Assembly (NCBI GenBank): GCA_047638675.1
Contig: JBLIML010000209.1
Coordinates: 1-6,730, forward strand
Origin: WLWS01 sp047638675
GTDB lineage: Bacteria > Pseudomonadota > Gammaproteobacteria > Eutrophobiales > Eutrophobiaceae
Direction: 5' to 3'
DNA: 6,730 bases
Under the pieces are notes generated by a model. The model was not told the origin of the DNA. It did no database searches and worked only from the letters and a program-made list of their open reading frames with translations. Below, piece after piece: positions 1 through 4,712 of the stretch (its first letter is position 1; every line of letters begins with the position of its first letter). The translations under genes were made by a program, and so were the position numbers.

Positions 1-480
1 GTCTCACCACAAGCCAAATTGACCGGGACTTATATCAACCCTTTGATTGCCCGAACGGCAGCGCAGATCGATGGCTTCGATGACTGTATCTTACTCAATT
101 CTCACGGGCATGTTGCCGAGGGCAGTGGCTGGAACATCATTTTGATCAAAGATCAAAGTCTGATCACTCCCGCCGTAAGCGAAGGAATTCTGCAAGGACT
201 GACACGAGATACACTGCTAACGATGGCAAAGCAAAGTCTAGATATGAAAATAGAAGAGCGACAGGTAGAACCAGAAGAACTATTCAGCGCAGATGAAGTC
301 CTGGCCTGTGGCACCGGTATTCAAATCCTGCCCATCGTTGAGATCGATGGCACTAAAATTGGCAAGGGGCAAGCCGGCGAGAAGTTTCAACAATTCTGGG
401 CGCTGTACTGCAATGTTGTGCGTCATTCGAATACGACATACGAAAATTGGTTAACGCCCATTTATCCTGATGCAGCATAA
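1..480 (+). CDS. Class IV (fold-type IV) PLP aminotransferase, branched-chain/D-amino-acid type, C-terminal part
   Basis: The reading frame is open from the first base and ends with TAA. The 159 visible residues are the C-terminal half of an enzyme usually about 290-310 residues long, so the start and the Schiff-base lysine lie upstream of the window. Family marks are KLTGTYIN (residues 6-13), the AEGSGWN loop (39-45) whose Glu40 matches the glutamate that contacts the PLP pyridine nitrogen, GILQGLTRDT (62-71), and GTGIQILPI (104-112) lining the phosphate and substrate side. The enzyme transfers an amino group between an amino acid, often branched-chain, and 2-oxoglutarate or a similar oxo acid in the cytoplasm. 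The Trp in EGSGWN is unusual, because Glu is common there. The missing N-terminal half prevents a choice between IlvE-like, D-amino-acid and aminodeoxychorismate lyase-like members. A second aminotransferase follows 18 bp downstream, probably in the same operon. Confidence 0.88.
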   Translation, partial: VSPQAKLTGTYINPLIARTAAQIDGFDDCILLNSHGHVAEGSGWNIILIKDQSLITPAVSEGILQGLTRDTLLTMAKQSLDMKIEERQVEPEELFSADEVLACGTGIQILPIVEIDGTKIGKGQAGEKFQQFWALYCNVVRHSNTTYENWLTPIYPDAA

Positions 481-498
481 CAAGCTGAGCTCAATGCG

Positions 499-1620
499 AT
501 GAAAGTCAACAATCCAAAATTAAGAGCCTTTGATTTTTACGCCCAGGAAGTGGGTTACGAATATGCCCTGGTGAATTCCCTGCATCGCTCTCCGCAACTG
601 AAAGATTTTCTCGCGGATCTCGATCCAGAGATGTCGCTCAACTGGTCTAAAAAATCTTTTTATGGCTTGCCAGAGTTGCGAGAGAGGATCATTAGCACTC
701 AGGACTACAAGGTGCCTGTCGAAAATGTCTTTGTCACCTCCGGAACAAACGAAGCGAATTTTTTGATCATGATGCAAACAGTCAACCCTGGTGACGAGGT
801 CATTACTGACCTGCCGGGCTGGCCACAACCTTTTAGCATCTGTGAAGCGCTTGGCGCAAGCGTTCATGGTATTCGACGCATTCCTGAGGAAAACTGGCGA
901 CTTGATCTGGATGCACTCGAAGGCATGGTCAATAATAAAACGCGATTGATTTTCTTAAGTTCTCCGAATAATCCAACGGGCGCCGTGTTCTCCGAAGAAG
1001 AGATGAAACGGATCTGCGAGATAGCGCAGGCCTGTGATGCCTATCTTGTCTGTGATGAGATCTATAGAGGTCTTGAGTGGGACGATAAAATCTCACCTGC
1101 TGCTGTGAATTATTACGAAAAAGCTGTTAGCACGGGCGGCGTATCAAAGTCGACTGGACTTCAGGGTATTCGCATTGGCTGGATGGCAAGCCAGGATAAA
1201 GCACTGCTGGAAGATTGTAATATATTGCGCATACAAACAACGCAGGTGGCAAATGTGTTTGGTGAATATGTTGCATTAGCAGCGCTTGAAACCACTCGCT
1301 ATAAACAACTCGTCGATGGCGCTAAAGCTCAGGGACGCGAAGGCTGGGGTGTTGTATCGAACTGGATTGACGAGCAAGAAGCGTTTTCCTGGGTGAAACC
1401 GAAAGCGGGATTTCTGTCGTTTCCCAAATTTGATCTCCCCATCGATTCCGATGAGTTCTGTAAACGCCTGCTCGCAGAACCCTACAAAACTTATCTCCGT
1501 CCCGGTAGCGCCTATGGCTTCGGCCAACACCTTAGACTTGGCATAGGACAGTATGAAACCAGTGAAATTCATCAGGCCCTCGAACGTATCTCAACGTTCA
1601 TAAAAGATCTTCAAGTTTGA
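499..1620 (+). CDS. Class I/II (fold-type I) PLP-dependent aminotransferase
   Basis: This is a complete 373-residue cytoplasmic aminotransferase, within the usual 370-400 range. Visible in order: YGLPELRE (55-62), the SGTNEA loop (81-86) that binds the cofactor phosphate, SSPNNPTG (154-161), CDEIYRGL (185-192) with Asp186 for the pyridine nitrogen and Tyr189 for the PLP oxygen, the Schiff-base lysine Lys217 in GGVSKSTGLQGIRIGW, and Arg346 in HLRLGIG, which should hold the substrate carboxylate. All catalytic residues are present. The ATG is chosen because the preceding gene stops 18 bp upstream. Only a weak GAG stands in the place of a Shine-Dalgarno site, so translation may depend on coupling. 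It sits directly behind a fold-type IV aminotransferase, which suggests two linked transamination steps or a shared amino donor. It resembles the broad group containing aspartate, arginine:pyruvate and capreomycidine-synthase-like enzymes. The substrate is not predictable. Confidence 0.9.
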   Translation: MKVNNPKLRAFDFYAQEVGYEYALVNSLHRSPQLKDFLADLDPEMSLNWSKKSFYGLPELRERIISTQDYKVPVENVFVTSGTNEANFLIMMQTVNPGDEVITDLPGWPQPFSICEALGASVHGIRRIPEENWRLDLDALEGMVNNKTRLIFLSSPNNPTGAVFSEEEMKRICEIAQACDAYLVCDEIYRGLEWDDKISPAAVNYYEKAVSTGGVSKSTGLQGIRIGWMASQDKALLEDCNILRIQTTQVANVFGEYVALAALETTRYKQLVDGAKAQGREGWGVVSNWIDEQEAFSWVKPKAGFLSFPKFDLPIDSDEFCKRLLAEPYKTYLRPGSAYGFGQHLRLGIGQYETSEIHQALERISTFIKDLQV

Positions 1621-1641
1621 TGAAAGAACGTTATTTTAATC

Positions 1642-1971
1642 TTACATAAGAATTTCCAATATTTTTTTTGTATCCCCAGAACGAATTACCTTCCCATCAA
1701 CTTGTACTAAAGGAATGAATTTGCCTCTTAATATGTCATATTGCCTACGACCCTCAACAGATTTTTCAATATCATATTCAAAATAATCAATATTATTCTG
1801 ACCGAAGAACGTTCTCATCTTTGCACAGTAAGAACACCAGGAGGTAGCGTAGAGAACAACTCGTTGCTCATGGGAGGCAGTGAAATCCGAAGTAGGGTTC
1901 AAAAACTCATCGATTTCACTCCAAAAATTAATCGCGGTAATGACACAAGCAAATATGATTAATGTCTTCAT
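1642..1971 (-). CDS. Membrane-anchored or exported glutaredoxin-like protein
   Basis: This 109-residue protein has a hydrophobic N-terminus (about residues 2-17), which is either an uncleaved anchor or a signal peptide. After a linker comes a thioredoxin-fold glutaredoxin domain from about residue 36. The redox motif is Cys46-Ser-Tyr-Cys49 in TSWCSYCAKM, followed by DYFEYDIEK (62-70), the cis-proline site Ile86-Pro87 in FIPLVQVDG, and the C-terminal SGDTKKILEIL helix. Glutaredoxins reduce disulfides or mixed glutathione disulfides; the N-terminal segment would put this one on the periplasmic side or facing it. ATG at 1969-1971 is used, with only a weak purine-rich site upstream. By hand count the region 1621-1980 is about 36% GC, clearly lower than its neighbours at roughly 50-60% in sampled lines. 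The gene converges with the aminotransferase gene with 21 bp between stop codons. The fold assignment is firm; substrate and exact location are inferred. Confidence 0.85.
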   Translation of the reverse strand: MKTLIIFACVITAINFWSEIDEFLNPTSDFTASHEQRVVLYATSWCSYCAKMRTFFGQNNIDYFEYDIEKSVEGRRQYDILRGKFIPLVQVDGKVIRSGDTKKILEILM

Positions 1972-2004
1972 CTATCTGCCAATCTTGTTTAACTATTCAA
2001 ACTT

Positions 2005-2035
2005 ATGATATGCCAGCACGTCCTAATTAAGTCAA
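2005..2035 (-). promoter_or_regulatory. Possible promoter of the glutaredoxin-like gene
   Basis: On the minus strand, TTGACT (2030-2035) and TATCAT (2005-2010) each match the sigma-70 -35 and -10 consensus in five of six positions. The spacer is 19 bp, longer than ideal. The -10 box would lie 33 bp before the glutaredoxin ATG, a sensible distance. The -35 box is half of the palindrome at 2029-2045. Found by eye only. Confidence 0.3.
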
Positions 2036-2045
2036 CGTTTGACTT
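2029..2045. repeat. 17-bp palindrome between the Rieske and glutaredoxin-like genes
   Basis: AAGTCAA and TTGACTT form a perfect 7-bp inverted repeat around a 3-base centre (CGT on the plus strand). It lies 42 bp after the Rieske stop codon and about 57 bp before the glutaredoxin start. It could be an operator overlapping the possible -35 box, or a weak hairpin ending the upstream transcript. The stem is AT-rich and no run of T follows on the minus strand, so a classical intrinsic terminator is unlikely. Confidence 0.45.
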
Positions 2046-2087
2046 GTTTACGCGCTCTCCTCTGATATGAACCATTTTGACAAGTCG

Positions 2088-2411
2088 CTATTTTTTGCGT
2101 GCCTGGAAGCGTGAGCCTTCGCATTTTACTTCGTAAACATCGATACAATGTTCTGCGGTGTTCACGCCTTTACCACTATCGAGTTTGAATACGAAGCCAT
2201 GCAATGTGCAGCGAAGCATCTTGCCCTTACCCATGATTGCGCCCCGGGTGGCGAAGTCGCCATCTTGATGTGGACACAAACGTTGGACTCCGTAATAGCT
2301 ATCGCCGTTTTGAAAAATGACGACGTCCGCGCCGTCGACCGATGTCGCTAATGGAAATTTCGTTTCCTGTTCATCGATCTCCTCGAGATCGTGCCACTTA
2401 CCTTCACCCAT
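2088..2411 (-). CDS. Small Rieske-type [2Fe-2S] ferredoxin
   Basis: This 107-residue soluble protein is about one Rieske domain long. The cluster ligands are visible: Cys46-Pro-His48 in RLCPHQD and Cys68-Thr-Leu-His71 in LRCTLHGFVF, followed by the usual aromatic and glycine-rich stretch KLDSGKGVN. Nineteen residues separate the two ligand pairs, a little more than the 15-17 common in the family. Such proteins carry electrons, typically to Rieske oxygenases, or form a subunit of them; no signal peptide or membrane segment is present. The frame stays open upstream to 2477 only by running inside the amidohydrolase gene, so ATG at 2409-2411 is preferred. It lies 13 bp after the amidohydrolase stop. 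AGGA precedes it but is only 2 bases away, so translational coupling to the upstream gene is likely. No oxygenase or reductase partner is visible here. Confidence 0.88.
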   Translation of the reverse strand: MGEGKWHDLEEIDEQETKFPLATSVDGADVVIFQNGDSYYGVQRLCPHQDGDFATRGAIMGKGKMLRCTLHGFVFKLDSGKGVNTAEHCIDVYEVKCEGSRFQARKK

Positions 2412-2424
2412 ATTCCTGTTTCGC

Positions 2425-3918
2425 TCAGGCAGCCGCCTGCGATCCGCCTCCCACTTGTTGGATCCGATCAAGGGCAAAGCCGCGTTCGAGGCGAGTCAGG
2501 AATAAGCCAATCTGGTAGGTGAAGGGTTCTTCCAGAAAACATTTGTAGGTAGCTGTTAAGGCGTCTGCAAGTGGCAAGCCGAGTTTGGACTGCGTTGCAT
2601 AGAAGCATTTCTGCACTCGAGTGGAGGCATCGAGATCAACCTTTGTCTCATTCCAGGTCAGTCGGGAGAGATCAGCGGCCAGCGCATTCAGGAAGGCCTT
2701 CTGCTCATCTTCCAGGGTCGCAGCACGTTGCGGGATTATGTCTTCATCGATCATTGGTAACCAGTTGCGTTCATCACGAGCGAGCGTCACATCGCAGTCG
2801 TAGCGCACGCCGCGTTTGAACGCCATTACCGGTACGATCTGGCGATCTATTTTTCGCGTTTGTTGCATGCAATCGTCCAATTCAAAATCACCGTCTTCGA
2901 ATGTCATCACGCTAACATCCGCTGGCATGCCGACAGCCAGGCTGCCTGCATGATCGTCGATGCGCAGGGCGCGGGCGGGTGCAATGGTAATGCGTTCGAT
3001 AATTTGTTCAAGATCAAAACCTAACGCTAAAAAGCAGGTCATTACATTCGCGAAGGAGTGCACCGGCCCCAGTACATTGAACTGCTGCAAGTCCGAACTA
3101 ATGATATGCGGTAGCAAACCTTCTGCGATCGCTTTTTCGGCAATATCGAAAGAAAAATTAGTAGAGCCCATACCGATGTCGAACAACACGCCGCGTTTCT
3201 CAGCGGCCAGCACTTCCGCTCGTACCTTGCCCGCATCATTAAAAACGGTGCCTGGGTTACCATGATAAAGGTGAGTAATCATGTCGCCACGCTCTGCTAG
3301 CTCAAAGGCGGGCTTTGTCGTGTCGCGCGTGGGTGCAACCTGGAATTCGCCGATATGGGTATACGTCGGCAACTCCAAAACTTCAGCTGCGCCTTTGCCC
3401 ATACGCAAGGGTCCACTGTCATGTTCACCGAAGGCACCGAGTTTCAAATATCTGATCGCGTCCCGATTTTCGTTAACGATGTCTAGCCAGGCGCCAATAT
3501 CCCATGCGCCCAAAGTGCGTACATTGCCTTCGATATAAGCTGAGCTTACGATACCCATTGGTCGCACATACACACCGCAGTACAAATCAGTAATGGTGGC
3601 GTCGGTCATCAGGGCTTTGAATTCCGGAAAGGTACCGAAACCAGGCCCACCCGCTTCACAAAAAGTGGTAACGCCTTGATAGATCCCTATGTAGTCGGGA
3701 TACGCGAAGCCGAGGTCGCCATAAGCATGGACGTGCAGGTCAACCCAGCCAGGTGTGACGATCAGACCTGTGACATCAATAATCTCGGCATCTGCGCTCG
3801 CTTCTACATCACCAATGGCGGCAATCTTGCCGTCCGTGATAACGAGATCGGCAAATTTGTTTATGCCCTGGCTCGGGTCGATAATCTGACCTCCGCGTAA
3901 TATGATGGTTTGAGACAT
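2425..3918 (-). CDS. Metal-dependent amidohydrolase, COG3964-like, with C-terminal extension
   Basis: This 497-residue cytoplasmic enzyme belongs to the amidohydrolase superfamily (dihydroorotase, deacetylase and adenine-deaminase-like branch). A small N-terminal beta domain (about 1-55) leads into the TIM barrel. Metal ligands are visible: His62 and His64 in VDLHVH, Lys159 in RYLKLGAFG as the probable carboxylated bridging lysine, His188 in THIGE, His216 in THLYHG, and Asp276 in ISSDLQ as the catalytic acid. GVLFDIGMGSTNFSF (243-257) and APARALR (313-319) are also typical of the COG3964 predicted deacetylase/amidohydrolase group, so a binuclear metal centre cleaving an amide, cyclic amide or ester is expected. 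The barrel and returning beta domain end near residue 380. About 115 further residues exceed the usual size of roughly 380-430. The ATG is supported by GGGAG seven bases upstream. A Rieske ferredoxin gene follows in the same transcript. The substrate is unknown. Confidence 0.88.
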   Translation of the reverse strand: MSQTIILRGGQIIDPSQGINKFADLVITDGKIAAIGDVEASADAEIIDVTGLIVTPGWVDLHVHAYGDLGFAYPDYIGIYQGVTTFCEAGGPGFGTFPEFKALMTDATITDLYCGVYVRPMGIVSSAYIEGNVRTLGAWDIGAWLDIVNENRDAIRYLKLGAFGEHDSGPLRMGKGAAEVLELPTYTHIGEFQVAPTRDTTKPAFELAERGDMITHLYHGNPGTVFNDAGKVRAEVLAAEKRGVLFDIGMGSTNFSFDIAEKAIAEGLLPHIISSDLQQFNVLGPVHSFANVMTCFLALGFDLEQIIERITIAPARALRIDDHAGSLAVGMPADVSVMTFEDGDFELDDCMQQTRKIDRQIVPVMAFKRGVRYDCDVTLARDERNWLPMIDEDIIPQRAATLEDEQKAFLNALAADLSRLTWNETKVDLDASTRVQKCFYATQSKLGLPLADALTATYKCFLEEPFTYQIGLFLTRLERGFALDRIQQVGGGSQAAA

Positions 3919-3925
3919 GGGGTAA

Positions 3926-3930
3926 CTCCC
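3926..3930 (-). promoter_or_regulatory. Ribosome binding site of the amidohydrolase gene
   Basis: GGGAG on the minus strand lies seven bases before the ATG at 3916-3918. It fixes that start codon. It also shows that this gene initiates independently after the long gap rather than by coupling to the cytochrome gene. Confidence 0.7.
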
Positions 3931-4206
3931 AGTTAGCTGCGTGCGAATCAGTGTATTAGCTTGCTCTAACGATGTCGAGTCAGTTGCACAAACCAGGATT
4001 CTTTGTTTTTATGGTGCACACCTTTCCAGGCATTAAGTGCCCGCTTATCGCTGACAATGTTTAGTATAATGCGAAAGTCTGGCACATCTTTTCTACGGGT
4101 ATATAAATGGTCCGACTGGATTTGCATCCTTAGCTCCGTTAACGGTGCGTACCGTTGTACATCTTTTGAACGGCACATTGTCCATGCACCACTTCTCCGC
4201 CAAAAG

Positions 4207-4298
4207 CACGCAGGAATGACGGTACCTCTCACACGGGAAAGACGGTACCCCTCACGCGGAAATGACGACACCTCCCACACGAAAATGACGATTCCTTT
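4207..4298. repeat. Four tandem copies of a 23-bp repeat
   Basis: Units start at 4207, 4230, 4253 and 4276 and are exactly 23 bp each with no indels. Each begins CAC and shares a core close to AATGACGGTACC. Unit 1 matches units 2, 3 and 4 at 19, 18 and 16 of 23 positions, so divergence rises along the array. On the opposite strand the core reads GGTACCGTCATTCC, which recalls the GTCATTCC-type dispersed intergenic repeats seen in many proteobacterial genomes. That link is from memory and unproven. There are no unique spacers, so this is not a CRISPR array. Confidence 0.85.
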
Positions 4299-4355
4299 TG
4301 TGGACACGAAATTTGAATAGGAATTACTTTTTATCTGCTTCGCTTTGAGTTCGTA

Positions 4356-4712
4356 TCAATGATCGTCGTTTAGTGTTTTTAAATAGGCGATCAACTCCCA
4401 TCGTTGATTCTCAGTGAGACTTGACTCGAATGGTGGCATACGTTTGCTACCGCGGGTGCGGCCTTTGGAGATTGTGTTGAACCAGCGTTCTGCTTCAAAA
4501 CTTCGATTGTTCAAGGGTCGTCCCTGGCCACCTGCGCCGCCATGCCCGTGACATAAGGCGCAGCTTGTGTTGAAAGTCTTCTCGCCTTTCTCAACCGACT
4601 CGGATGAATTCAATACGTATTCCTTTATTGAGATCGCCTCCGATGCGGACGATGCCGATACGGCAGCCGCCATCGATAGAAATGAAAAAAGCAGCAGTCT
4701 AGCGTTCTTCAT
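4356..4712 (-). CDS. Secreted monohaem c-type cytochrome, partner of the PQQ dehydrogenase
   Basis: This 118-residue protein has a signal peptide (about 1-20: Lys-Asn-Ala-Arg, then a Leu/Phe/Ala-rich core, cleavage near the Ala/Ser-rich VSASSASEA). The haem motif is Cys51-Ala-Leu-Cys54-His55, followed by the glycine-rich HGHGGAGGQGRPL. Met92 in KRMPPFESSLT is the likely sixth iron ligand, and WELIAYLKTL (105-114) is the typical C-terminal helix. The layout is that of a small class I cytochrome c, which should accept electrons in the periplasm and pass them to an oxidase. ATG at 4710-4712 is chosen; an upstream TTG at 4725-4727 would add five residues and put charge and proline ahead of the signal peptide. 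The gene overlaps the end of the PQQ dehydrogenase gene by 14 bp and lacks a clear Shine-Dalgarno site, so the two should be translationally coupled. That coupling is the main reason to call it the dehydrogenase's electron acceptor. Confidence 0.92.
   Translation of the reverse strand: MKNARLLLFSFLSMAAAVSASSASEAISIKEYVLNSSESVEKGEKTFNTSCALCHGHGGAGGQGRPLNNRSFEAERWFNTISKGRTRGSKRMPPFESSLTENQRWELIAYLKTLNDDH

Larger units (their letters stand above)
3919..4355. other. 437-bp intergenic region without a convincing gene
   Basis: The region lies between the cytochrome c stop codon and the amidohydrolase start, both on the minus strand. It holds the 23-bp tandem repeat at 4207-4298 and the amidohydrolase ribosome binding site. 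Reading frames of 113 residues (minus, 3966-4307) and 105 residues (plus, 4003-4320) cross it in opposite directions. Both run through the tandem repeat, neither has a ribosome binding site that I can see, and neither matches a family I recognise. A TATAAT hexamer occurs at 4065-4070 on the plus strand, with no good -35 box and no gene behind it. The amidohydrolase promoter probably lies here, but I cannot place it with confidence. Confidence 0.6.

Noticed and set aside
1593..1632. Inverted repeat AACGTTC/GAACGTT around the end of the class I/II aminotransferase gene
   Set aside because: The arms are only 7 bp, separated by 26 bases, built on the self-complementary AACGTT, and not followed by a clear T run. 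This is too weak to call a terminator.
2412..2477. Longer N-terminus of the Rieske protein starting at a TTG inside the amidohydrolase gene
   Set aside because: The added 22 residues are arginine-rich, unlike a Rieske N-terminus, and come from the coding sequence of the upstream gene in another frame. The ATG at 2409-2411 gives a normal domain length.
4065..4070. A perfect TATAAT hexamer on the plus strand, and TATACT on the minus strand at 4063-4068
   Set aside because: Neither has a matching -35 box at 16-18 bp. The plus-strand one faces no gene, and the minus-strand one lies about 145 bp before the amidohydrolase start.
4207..4298. CRISPR-like array
   Set aside because: The 23-bp units are directly contiguous with no spacers and have diverged from one another; there are no cas genes nearby.
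3966..4307. A 113-residue minus-strand reading frame in the intergenic gap
   Set aside because: Its first third is read from the 23-bp tandem repeat, it has no visible ribosome binding site, it resembles no family I know, and a similarly long frame runs on the opposite strand over the same bases.
4003..4320. A 105-residue plus-strand reading frame in the intergenic gap
   Set aside because: It covers the same repeat, has no supporting start signals and an improbable composition. It is best read as chance openness.
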